Source of the DNA: Endomicrobium sp.
GTDB lineage: Bacteria > Elusimicrobiota > Endomicrobiia > Endomicrobiales > Endomicrobiaceae
Assembly: GCA_031289585.1 (NCBI GenBank)
Contig: JAITPF010000037.1
Span: forward strand, 62,001 to 126,000
Reading direction: 5' to 3'
Length of the DNA: 64,000 nt
Shown: positions 19,541 to 28,519 of the stretch, piece after piece
Numbering within the stretch: the first letter of the stretch is position 1
Layout: each line of letters begins with the position of its first letter
Notes under the pieces: generated by a model
Databases searched by the model: none
The model's input: only the letters and a program-made list of their open reading frames with translations
Told to the model about the DNA's origin: nothing
Position numbers and translations under genes: made by a program

Positions 19541-21124
19541 ATGGATCCTACAGGTTACTGGTGTTTGCAGCTGCATGCTCATTTACCGTATGTAAGACAT
19601 CCTAAATATCCTGACTTTTTAGAAGAAGATTGGCTCTATGAAGCTATTTCTGAAACATATCTTCCTCTGTTATTGGTGTTTGAGAAATTTGTGGAAGATG
19701 GTGTTGATTTTAAAATTACAATGACTATAAGTCCTTCACTTGCAAATATGCTTGCGGATCCTCTTTTGCAGTCAAGATATTACAAAAAATTAAACAAACA
19801 TATAGAATTTGCGCAAAAAGAAATTTACAGAACAAAAAATGTTCCGGAGTTTGAACCTATTGCACAAATGTACTACAAACGTTTTCAAGAATGCAAGAAA
19901 TTGTGGAAAAAATATAACGGTAATATTCTAACAGGTTTTAAAAATTTGCAGGATGTAGGAAAACTTGAAATTATTACTTGCTGCGCGACACACGGATTTT
20001 TACCTTTGATGAATAATGAAAAAGCACAAAGAGCTCAGATAAAAGTTGCTTGTGACGATTATAAAAGACATTTCGGTGTAAGCCCTCGTGGTATATGGAT
20101 TGCAGAGTGCGCTTATTATCCTGGAATAGATAAAATTTTAAAAGGAGAAAATTTAAAGTTTTTCTTTGTCGAAGCGCATAGCCTTTTGTATGGGATACCG
20201 CGTCCAAAATATGGTGTTTTTGCGCCAATTTATTGTCCAAATGGTATTGCCGCTTTTGCAAGAGATATGGAAACTGCTCATCAGGTTTGGAGTGCAGAAA
20301 CTGGGTACCCAGGAGATCCTAATTACAGAGAATTTTACAGAGATTTAGGTTACGATTTAGAATATGAGTATGTAAAACCATATCTGCATTCTGATGGAAT
20401 AAGAAGAAATGTTGGAGTAAAGTATCATAGAATAACCGGCAAGGTACCTTTAGGCTATAAGCAGCCTTATGTGCCGCAATGTGCGCAAAATAAAGCAGCA
20501 GAACACGCTGGAAATTTTTTGTTTAACAGAACAACGCAGGTTGAATATTTATCTGAAGCTTTAAGCAAGCCACCTCTTGTGGTATCGATGTATGACGCTG
20601 AACTTTTTGGGCATTGGTGGTTTGAAGGACCAGACTTTATAAATTATCTGTTTAGGAAGATGCATTATGATCAAAATATCATCAAACCTATAACACCTAT
20701 AGAATATCTTAATAAATTCCCAGTTAATCAGATTGTAGAGCCAGCTGCTTCGTCTTGGGGTAACAAAGGTTATTATGAGGTTTGGCTTAATCAATCAAAC
20801 GATTATATTTATAGACATCTACATAAAGCTGCAGAGAGAATGATTGAACTTGCAAATAAATTCCCAAACGCTGATGGGGTTTTAGAAAGAGCGTTGAATC
20901 AATCTGCAAGAGAACTTTTACTTGCGCAGTCGTCAGATTGGGCTTTTATTATGACGACTGATACAATGGTAGAGTACGCTGAAAAACGTACAAAAGATCA
21001 TTTGGTTAATTTCACAAATCTTTATTCTCAAATAAATGATAATTCGATAGATGAACCTTATTTAAGTTGTTTAGAAACTAAAAATAATATTTTTCAAGGA
21101 ATAAATTATAAGGCATACTTGTAA
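19541..21124 (+). CDS. GH57 family 1,4-alpha-glucan branching enzyme-like (DUF1957)
   Basis: GYWCLQLHAHLPYVRHPKYPDFLEEDWLYEAISETYLPLL; ITCCATHGFLPL; MYDAELFGHWWFEGPDF; SSWGNKGYYEVWLN. Confidence 0.93.
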   Translation: MDPTGYWCLQLHAHLPYVRHPKYPDFLEEDWLYEAISETYLPLLLVFEKFVEDGVDFKITMTISPSLANMLADPLLQSRYYKKLNKHIEFAQKEIYRTKNVPEFEPIAQMYYKRFQECKKLWKKYNGNILTGFKNLQDVGKLEIITCCATHGFLPLMNNEKAQRAQIKVACDDYKRHFGVSPRGIWIAECAYYPGIDKILKGENLKFFFVEAHSLLYGIPRPKYGVFAPIYCPNGIAAFARDMETAHQVWSAETGYPGDPNYREFYRDLGYDLEYEYVKPYLHSDGIRRNVGVKYHRITGKVPLGYKQPYVPQCAQNKAAEHAGNFLFNRTTQVEYLSEALSKPPLVVSMYDAELFGHWWFEGPDFINYLFRKMHYDQNIIKPITPIEYLNKFPVNQIVEPAASSWGNKGYYEVWLNQSNDYIYRHLHKAAERMIELANKFPNADGVLERALNQSARELLLAQSSDWAFIMTTDTMVEYAEKRTKDHLVNFTNLYSQINDNSIDEPYLSCLETKNNIFQGINYKAYL

Positions 21125-21877
21125 ATGATACATTACAGTATCTACATTATTTTAGCAGCAGTTGTTTCGGTGCTTATTTTATTGGTACTTGTAGTGTGGC
21201 ATAAAAAACAATTGCTTCAAAAAGAAATTGAAAATTTTGAAAAAAAAGATTTAAAATTTCTTATGATTTTTGCAGATAGATCTGCAATAACTCTTGAAAA
21301 TATAGAACTCTATCACAATCTTCACGATTTTTATTTTGAAATTGTACAGACTTTGGCAAGAGTTATAGATGCAAAAGATTCTTACATTTCAAGTCATGCT
21401 GGAAGAGCAAGGCGTTATGCAAAACTTATAGCCAAAAAAATGGGGCTTGCAGCTGAAATAGTAAAACAAATAGAATATGCGGCTTTGATGCACGATATAG
21501 GTAAGATAGGTATAGCAGAACATATTTTGAAAAAAGCTAGTAAGCTAACTGAACAAGAAATGGATGTAATGAAAATGCATACTATAATGGGATATAATAT
21601 AATTGCTCCGATAACTTTTTTATCTTGTGTGGCACCAATGGTGTTATATCATCAAGAATGGTACAATGGGGATGGCTATCCTGAAGGTTTGTCAGGTGAA
21701 GAAATACCTTTAGGTGCAAGAATAGTCGCAGTTATTGACTCTTACGATGCTATGACTTCGGATAGACCGTATAGAAAAGCACTGAGTAAAGAAATTGCTG
21801 TTTCAGAGCTTATGCGTGGTGCCGGAACACAATTTGATCCAAATGTTGTAGATGTTTTCACACGGATATTAGAATGA
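21125..21877 (+). CDS. membrane-anchored HD-GYP domain phosphohydrolase
   Basis: HDIGKIGI..., HHQEWYNGDGYPEGLSGEEIPLGARIVAVIDSYDAMTSDRPYRKAL (HD-GYP motif, H-to-Y at YHQE); N-terminal TM. Confidence 0.92.
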   Translation: MIHYSIYIILAAVVSVLILLVLVVWHKKQLLQKEIENFEKKDLKFLMIFADRSAITLENIELYHNLHDFYFEIVQTLARVIDAKDSYISSHAGRARRYAKLIAKKMGLAAEIVKQIEYAALMHDIGKIGIAEHILKKASKLTEQEMDVMKMHTIMGYNIIAPITFLSCVAPMVLYHQEWYNGDGYPEGLSGEEIPLGARIVAVIDSYDAMTSDRPYRKALSKEIAVSELMRGAGTQFDPNVVDVFTRILE

Positions 21878-22548
21878 GTGGTATTTTATATGTAGTCCCG
21901 ACTCCGATAGGAAATCTTGAAGATATAACTTTAAGAGCTTTAAGAACGCTCAAAGAGTGTGATTTAATTGTCTGTGAAGATACAAGACAGAGCTTAAAAC
22001 TTTTATCACATTTTGAGATTTCAAAACCTTTGATAAGTTTTTATTCTTATAACGAACATTATAGACTTGGGTACATACTCGATAAGTTGTTAGATGGAAA
22101 AAAAGTTTCTCTTATTTCAGATGCAGGAATGCCGGGTATTTCAGATCCAGGATATATTTTAATTAAAGAAGTAATAGAAAAGGGTATAAACATTGAAGTT
22201 TTACCTGGAGCAAGTGCAGTAATTACTGCACTAGTAGGTTCTGGTTTGCCGACGGACGGTTTTATTTTCTGTGGTTTTTTAAAAAGAAAATCTGGTAAAA
22301 TAAAAAAAGAACTTTCTGAGTTTTTGAATTTAAAAAAGACAATTGTTTTTTATGAGTCTCCACATAGAATATTAAAAACTATAGAAATATGTATAGAAGT
22401 GTTTGGTGAAAATGCCAAAGTTTGTCTTGCAAGAGAGATTACAAAAAAGTTTGAAGAGTTTATAAGAGGATCAAGCAGAGAAGTTTTAGAAAATATCAAA
22501 AACAGACAAAGTTTGCGTGGTGAATTTGTGGTTTTGATACACCCTTAG
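21874..22548 (+). CDS. rsmI: 16S rRNA (cytidine1402-2'-O)-methyltransferase
   Basis: LYVVPTPIGNLEDITLRAL, CEDTRQSLKLL, SDAGMPGISDPGYIL, LPGASAVITALVGSGLPTDGFIFCGFL. Confidence 0.96.
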   Translation: MSGILYVVPTPIGNLEDITLRALRTLKECDLIVCEDTRQSLKLLSHFEISKPLISFYSYNEHYRLGYILDKLLDGKKVSLISDAGMPGISDPGYILIKEVIEKGINIEVLPGASAVITALVGSGLPTDGFIFCGFLKRKSGKIKKELSEFLNLKKTIVFYESPHRILKTIEICIEVFGENAKVCLAREITKKFEEFIRGSSREVLENIKNRQSLRGEFVVLIHP

Positions 22549-22980
22549 ATCGTCTCGCAATCAATCAGGATTTTATGACTTTGTCATTCTCGCCATCAAT
22601 TAAGACATTTGAGGATAAACTTCAGCGGGAGTTCAAGTTGTTATTTTTCTAAAACAACGTGGTAATCTATTCTTATGGTTTCATCTGTTAATTTATTTGC
22701 AATTGTTACTTAAAAAAGAGATATAATTATAGTATAAAAAGAAAGTTAAAGGAAGAATGTCTTGCAATATGGAGAAAAGCCCGAGGTCATAAAGGAGTCC
22801 AATAACAAAAGAATCGTAAGCTTAATGTGTTGAAGATACCTAACAGAAGGGTTAGGGAATGGAAACAATAGTTCGCGATGACAGACAAGATCAAAAGAAG
22901 AAAGATTGCCACGAAAAAAATCGTTAAAAGAAAAGATTGTTACGTTGCTTTTGCCTTGCAATGGCGGACAAGACAAAAAT
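22549..22980. repeat. intergenic mosaic repeat region
   Basis: Units shared with other repeat blocks (GATGACAGACAAGA.CAAAAG, AGATTGCCACGAAAAAAATCGTTAAAA, TTGAGGATAAACTTC). Confidence 0.65.
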
Positions 22981-23042
22981 AGAGATAGTAAGTAAGAACG
23001 ACAGATGATATATGGTAATTACGAAAATAGAAAGAGGTTTTT

Positions 23043-24809
23043 ATGAAGAGAAGTAGTTATTGCGGTGATGTTAGAGAAAACTGTATATGCAAAGAGATTG
23101 TTGTATGTGGTTGGGTTCATTCACGCAGAGATCATGGCGGCGTAATTTTTATTGATTTAAGAGATAGAGAAGGCATTTTGCAGATTGTTTTTCAACCTGA
23201 AAACAAAGAAATATTTAAAATAGCAGAAAATTTGCGCAGTGAATACGTAATTGCTGTTAAAGGTTTGGTTAGAAGCAGACCAGAAGGAACAATAAATCCT
23301 AATATGCTTACAGGTACTGTTGAACTTGTAGTTGCGGAACTTAAAGTATTGAATACTTCACCCGGACTTCCTTTTGAAATTTCAGATTATGTTGAAACTT
23401 CAGAAGAATTAAGATTGAGATATAGATATTTGGATTTGCGTCGTCCAAATTTCCAAAAGAATTTTATAATGCGTCACAAAATTTCAAGAGAGATAAGAAA
23501 TTTTTTAAATGAAGAGGGATTTTTGGAAATTGAAACTCCATTTTTAACGAAATCTACTCCAGAGGGAGCTAGAGACTTTTTAGTGCCGTCAAGACTTCAT
23601 CATGGAAGTTTTTTTGCGTTGCCCCAGTCTCCACAGCTTTTTAAGCAGATTCTGATGGTTGCAGGTTTTGATAAATATTATCAAGTTGCAAGATGTTTTA
23701 GAGATGAAGATCTACGTGCAGATAGACAGCTTGAATTTACACAGGTTGATATTGAGATGTCGTTTATAGAAGAAGAAGACGTAATGGATGTTGTTGAAAG
23801 AATGCTTGCAAGAGTTTTCAAAGCGGTGTTGGATATTAATATTAAAACGCCTTTTGAAAGAATTTCTTATGAAAATACAATGTTGAAATATGGCTCAGAT
23901 AAACCTGATACAAGGTTTGAAATGGAAATAAAAGATTTTTCTCAGGAACTTAAAAACAGCGGATTTGGCGTATTTTCATCAGTACTATCAAAAGGTGGAA
24001 TTATAAGAGGTTTATGTATCCCAAAAGGTGCAAGTTTTACCCGTTCTGAAATTGATGGGCTTACTAAGTTTGTTGGTGAATATGGAGCTAAAGGTTTAGC
24101 ATGGATAAAAATTACAGATACCGGTGCGGAATCTAATATAGTAAAGTATTTTAAGGAAGAAGAAATAGAGATAATTCTTTCTAAACTTAATGCTAAATCT
24201 GGGGACTTGGTTGTTTTTCTTGCAGATGAAGAGAAAATAGTTGTTCAAGGGTTAGGTGCATTAAGACTTAAAATTGGCAAAGACTTTGGACTTATAGATA
24301 AAAATAAATTTAATTTTTTGTGGGTTGTTGATTTTCCTCTTATGGAATGGAATAAAGAAGAGCAGAGATGGCAAGCATTGCATCATCCTTTTACTTCGCC
24401 TCAAGACGAAAAAATTCTTACTAAAGAAAATGCATATACTGCAAAAGCAAAAGCGTATGACGTTGTTTTAAACGGTATAGAGCTTGGCGGTGGTTCCATA
24501 AGAATACACAGCAGTGATGTTCAGAAAAAGATTTTTGATATCTTAAATATTTCCGATGAGTCTGCAAAAGAAAAATTTGGATTTTTGCTTGATGCTCTGT
24601 CTTATGGTGCTCCTCCACATGGTGGTATAGCATTGGGTTTTGATAGGCTGTGTGCCTTACTTGCAGGAGAGGATTCAATAAGAGAAGTCATAGCTTTTCC
24701 AAAAACACAGAAGACTGTTGATCCACTTTCAAACGCCCCCGCTCCAGTGAGCGATAAGCAACTAAAAGAGCTGGGTGTACGTATAGCAATTAAGCAGGCT
24801 AAAGACTAG
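23043..24809 (+). CDS. aspS: aspartyl-tRNA synthetase
   Basis: VCGWVHSRRDHGGVIFIDLRDREG; RYRYLDLRRP; FRDEDLRADRQLEFTQVDIEMSF; GGIALGFDRL. Confidence 0.98.
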   Translation: MKRSSYCGDVRENCICKEIVVCGWVHSRRDHGGVIFIDLRDREGILQIVFQPENKEIFKIAENLRSEYVIAVKGLVRSRPEGTINPNMLTGTVELVVAELKVLNTSPGLPFEISDYVETSEELRLRYRYLDLRRPNFQKNFIMRHKISREIRNFLNEEGFLEIETPFLTKSTPEGARDFLVPSRLHHGSFFALPQSPQLFKQILMVAGFDKYYQVARCFRDEDLRADRQLEFTQVDIEMSFIEEEDVMDVVERMLARVFKAVLDINIKTPFERISYENTMLKYGSDKPDTRFEMEIKDFSQELKNSGFGVFSSVLSKGGIIRGLCIPKGASFTRSEIDGLTKFVGEYGAKGLAWIKITDTGAESNIVKYFKEEEIEIILSKLNAKSGDLVVFLADEEKIVVQGLGALRLKIGKDFGLIDKNKFNFLWVVDFPLMEWNKEEQRWQALHHPFTSPQDEKILTKENAYTAKAKAYDVVLNGIELGGGSIRIHSSDVQKKIFDILNISDESAKEKFGFLLDALSYGAPPHGGIALGFDRLCALLAGEDSIREVIAFPKTQKTVDPLSNAPAPVSDKQLKELGVRIAIKQAKD

Positions 24810-24845
24810 AGTCTGTTTATCCTATTAGTGTAAATAGATTCTATT
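24808..24845. repeat. family-D palindromic inverted-repeat end (TAGAGTCTG...AGATTCTA)
   Basis: tagagtctgtttatcctattagtgtaaatagattcta. Confidence 0.6.
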
Positions 24846-25440
24846 TTTAGTTGTTGTTTTATAAGTGTCGTCATTTGCGAGTATGCTGGAGTCCACGTTT
24901 TTCGTTGTCATTGTGCAGTGCCGAAGGCAGCGAGAGTAAGGATAAAGTCTCGACGAAGTAATCTGTTTTGTTAATTTTCGTTGTCATTGCAAACCGGCAA
25001 AGTCATCGAAACAATTATTTTTCGTCGTTATTGCGGAGCCCGAAGGGCTGGGGTAATCTTTTTTTAACGACGTAAATGCTTCGGTCTTTCAGAGCTTGTA
25101 AACAAACATGATCAAAAACATATCGTGTCATACTCGTGACAACGGGAATCCAAGTTGTCGTAAAATATTAGTTAATGTGGATTCCCGCTTTCGCGGGAAT
25201 GACACAGCAAAAAGTCTTAAAATGGATTCCCGCTGGAGTTTACCCTCGAGTGTCTTTTATCGGGGCGGGAATGACACCTTTGGTAAAGCTTGCAACTTTG
25301 TTGCCAATTTTGTTGATGATAGACAAGGCAAAAACATCAGTGTCGTCATTGCAAGGAGGGACAAAGTCCCAACGAAGCAATCTATGTAGTTAAAGAACAG
25401 ATTGCCACGTTAAACTGTGTTAATCCGCGGCGGTAGATTC
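24846..25440. repeat. intergenic mosaic hairpin repeat block
   Basis: GGATTCCCGCTTTCGCGGGAATGACACAGCAAAA at about 25180; GTCGTCATTGCAAGGAGGGACAAAGTCCCAACGAAGCAATCT at about 25342. Confidence 0.85.
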
Positions 25441-25485
25441 AAATATTTGATTTGGCATCTGTAGTGTTTTTTAAAGAGTGTAAAA

Positions 25486-26949
25486 ATGAATAAATTTCTC
25501 GTAAAATTAAGATTTTGGGTAAGAGGCATTCTTCTTGGAATTGCAAGGAAACTTAAAGAAGAACGTCTTCAAGGACCTATTATAAGAGAATCCAAAAGTT
25601 TGTTTTCAAAAGAAATTAAAATCCCTGTTCCTGTTTCATTAATCTTTACCGTTATTATAACCTATTGGATGTTTGTTATAGGTCTTGGAGTAAATTATAA
25701 AACTATGCTTGCTACCGCTATTTTTACAGGGGCAAGTTTAGTTTTCTTTATTACCCAGACGCAAAGCAAAGAAAAAGCAATATTAAAAGATAATGATGCA
25801 GTTGTTTTAATGTGTTTACTTTTTATAATTGCAATGCTAATGTTTCAGATTTCAAAAGAATATATTTCAGCTTTTGTATCTCCTGTTCCTGCATTTGCTC
25901 TTATGGCAGCAATGCTTTTATCTTTGAGAATTGGGATTCTGTATACGGTAATCTTGAGCTTGTTTACAGCTTTTTTAAATGATATGAGGCTTGATATTTT
26001 TCTTGTAATGTTTTGCGGTGGTGTTGTAGCTGTAACAAATGTGCAAAACATACTAAGAAGAGCAGATTTTATAAACACAGGTATTAAAATTGCAGTTACA
26101 AATGTAGCAATAATATTGATGTTTTATTTTTTTAATAGTTATGATATTTCGCAATTTAAATATAATCTTTTTTATGGATTACTAAATGGCGCATTTGCAG
26201 TTATTATTATTCTTGTTTTTATACCTTTATTTGAGAAGGTATTTTCTAGGACAACAAATATCAAATTGATTGAACTATCTGATTTTAATAATCCTTTACT
26301 TAAAAGGCTTATGCTTGAGGCTCCTGGTACATATCATCATTCAATTATGGCGGCAGACATTGCTGAACAAGCAGCTAACATTATAAAAGATAATTCTCTT
26401 CTTGCGAGAGTGGGCGCTTATTATCACGATATAGGTAAACTCAATAATCCTAGATATTTTATAGAAAATCAGGTTTCTGGATGTAATCCGCACGATGAGT
26501 TAACTCCTGCAATGTCGAAGTTGATTTTAGTTTCGCACGTTAAGGATGGCATTGCTTTGGCAAAAGAATGTAATCTCGATAACGAAATTATTAGTATTAT
26601 TGAACAGCATCATGGAACAACAACTATGCATGCTTTTTATCACAAGGCTTTGCAAGCAGGATATGACATAGATATGGAAAATTTCAGATATCCGGGAACA
26701 AAACCTACTACAAAAATTGCTGCAATAATAATGTTGGCAGATTCTTCTGAAGCTGCATGCCGCAGTATTGAAGAACCGACTGCGGTGAGGATAAAAGATA
26801 CAGTTGAAAAGGTTATAAATAATAAATTTATTGATGGGCAGTTTTCAGACTGTCCTCTTACTTTGAAAGATTTAGAAGCTATAAGAGACAGCATAATTTC
26901 AACTTTAGTAGGGATTTATCATGCAAGGATTGAATATAAGGAAACATAA
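25486..26949 (+). CDS. 7TM-HD family membrane phosphohydrolase (PgpH/7TMR-HD-like)
   Basis: Multiple TM helices then LMLEAPGTYHHSIMAADIAEQAANII...GAYYHDIGKLNNPRYFIENQ. Confidence 0.9.
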   Translation: MNKFLVKLRFWVRGILLGIARKLKEERLQGPIIRESKSLFSKEIKIPVPVSLIFTVIITYWMFVIGLGVNYKTMLATAIFTGASLVFFITQTQSKEKAILKDNDAVVLMCLLFIIAMLMFQISKEYISAFVSPVPAFALMAAMLLSLRIGILYTVILSLFTAFLNDMRLDIFLVMFCGGVVAVTNVQNILRRADFINTGIKIAVTNVAIILMFYFFNSYDISQFKYNLFYGLLNGAFAVIIILVFIPLFEKVFSRTTNIKLIELSDFNNPLLKRLMLEAPGTYHHSIMAADIAEQAANIIKDNSLLARVGAYYHDIGKLNNPRYFIENQVSGCNPHDELTPAMSKLILVSHVKDGIALAKECNLDNEIISIIEQHHGTTTMHAFYHKALQAGYDIDMENFRYPGTKPTTKIAAIIMLADSSEAACRSIEEPTAVRIKDTVEKVINNKFIDGQFSDCPLTLKDLEAIRDSIISTLVGIYHARIEYKET

Positions 26950-27538
26950 AAATAGCGAAAATTTACAGAGAATCTATAGTTGTAAAACATCAGGATTGAT
27001 ACGAAAGTCACGAAAAAACTGTAATTTTTTCTCGCTACCTTCGGCAGTGCGCAATGACGGACAAGACCAAAAGAATGGATTATCACATAAGAAAAAAAAG
27101 TACTTAACAGATAATTGTTATGGTACACTAAACATAAATTTTGTCAATTTCCCAAAACAATATATAGTGTTGCTTAAGGAAGCTGTTGCAACTACTTTAA
27201 AATCTGAAAGAGTAAAAAAGTGCCAAATAAATTTTATAATGATAAGTGACGAAGAAATAAAGAAGTTAAACATAAAGTACAGAAAAGTAAGACGCATAAC
27301 TGACGTTATATCTTTTTTGATAGTTCCAGAATTTTTTATGGGTGACATTTACATTTCAGAAAAACGTTCACAAAAACAAGCAAAAAAATATGGCAACACT
27401 TGGCAGCAAGAGCTTGCATATTTGGTAATTCACGGAGTACTCCATCTTTGCGGATATATTGACTATGATGCCGTAAATAAAGCAAAAATGTTTGCCAAAC
27501 AGGATAAGATATTTCAATGTTTGTTTTCTCAGGATTAA
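26921..27538 (+). CDS. ybeY: endoribonuclease YbeY with repeat-derived N-terminal extension
   Basis: INFIMISDEEIKKLNIKYRKVRRITDVISF...GDIYIS...ELAYLVIHGVLHLCGYID; no in-frame ATG between 26921 and the conserved domain. Confidence 0.85.
   Translation: MQGLNIRKHKNSENLQRIYSCKTSGLIRKSRKNCNFFSLPSAVRNDGQDQKNGLSHKKKKYLTDNCYGTLNINFVNFPKQYIVLLKEAVATTLKSERVKKCQINFIMISDEEIKKLNIKYRKVRRITDVISFLIVPEFFMGDIYISEKRSQKQAKKYGNTWQQELAYLVIHGVLHLCGYIDYDAVNKAKMFAKQDKIFQCLFSQD
26993..27078. repeat. dispersed hairpin repeat unit inside the ybeY ORF
   Basis: gaaaaaactgtaattttttctcgctaccttcggcagtgcgcaatgacgg; reverse complement matches the 30660-30725 repeat. Confidence 0.7.
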
Positions 27539-28509
27539 CTATTTTGTTTTTACTTTTACTTTTGTCGGCTTGGATTTCTGCTGCTGAAATAGGAATTACA
27601 AGTTTGTCGAAGTATAGGGTAAAGAAGCTTATAGTTCAAACTCCAAAGCTGTCAAAATCTTTGCTATTATGGCTTGAACATCCGTATTATCTTCTCACAA
27701 TTATTTTAACTATCAATGTTATTGCTGATATGCTTATGAGTTTTTTGTCAACTTTTTTTATGACATCTATTTTCTATATGGTTAACAGACATATTGTAGA
27801 AGTGTTTGTGTGGATTATAACGTCGTTTACTCTTTTGATTTTTGGGGAAATCGTACCTAAATTTTATGCAAGAGCAAATTCTGAAAAAATTACTGTTATA
27901 TCGGTGCCAATCCTGTCAAAAATGGAAAAAATCTTAAACCCTTTTTTGTATCCTGTTGTAAAACTTATTGAATTTTTATCACCAAGAACTTCAAGCAGCA
28001 ATTCTTATGAATTAAGTAAAGAAGAAGTTGAAAACTTACTTTCTGAGGGAGGTTACAGCGGTGAAATAGATAAAGAGACAAGCATTATGCTTGAACACAC
28101 ACTTCAATTTGGCGAATTGTCGATAAAAAGGATAATGATACCTTTTAAAGACATTGAATCTGTAGATTTGTCTTTAGAAGAAGAAGACTTTTTAGATAGA
28201 ATTGTTGAAACTTCAAAAAGCAGAATACCAGTGTATATTAAATCTAAAAGTAATATTATTGGCTATGTACATATAAAAGATATATTAATATTATGGCAGG
28301 AAAAACAAGGACATTTCATATGTTCTCTTGTAAAACCTCCTTATTATGTTAGTGAAGATAAAAAAATAAATGACTTGTTAAAAGAATTTCAAAGTGGAAA
28401 GACTCATATCGCATTTGTGAAAGATAAAAATAATAATATAGTTGGAATGGTTACGCTTGAGAACATACTTGAAGAAATTGTTGGAGAAATTCTTGATGAA
28501 TATGACTAA
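27517..28509 (+). CDS. DUF21/CBS membrane protein (HlyC/CorC family), paralog 1
   Basis: SAAEIGITSLSKYRVKKL; CBS SRIPVYIKSKSNIIGYVHIKD; FVKDKNNNIVGMVTLENILEEIVGEILDEYD. Confidence 0.88.
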   Translation: MFVFSGLTILFLLLLLSAWISAAEIGITSLSKYRVKKLIVQTPKLSKSLLLWLEHPYYLLTIILTINVIADMLMSFLSTFFMTSIFYMVNRHIVEVFVWIITSFTLLIFGEIVPKFYARANSEKITVISVPILSKMEKILNPFLYPVVKLIEFLSPRTSSSNSYELSKEEVENLLSEGGYSGEIDKETSIMLEHTLQFGELSIKRIMIPFKDIESVDLSLEEEDFLDRIVETSKSRIPVYIKSKSNIIGYVHIKDILILWQEKQGHFICSLVKPPYYVSEDKKINDLLKEFQSGKTHIAFVKDKNNNIVGMVTLENILEEIVGEILDEYD

Positions 28510-28519
28510 GGTGTAAAAA

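Noticed and set aside
25108-25393. ORFs with WIPAFAGMTQQK / MDSRFRGND-like sequences
   Set aside because: Classic spurious translation of the hairpin repeats; overlapping in multiple frames.
24846-25440. CRISPR array candidate in repeat-dense intergenic regions
   Set aside because: Units are palindromic, irregularly spaced, mosaic and dispersed; no regular spacers and no cas genes.
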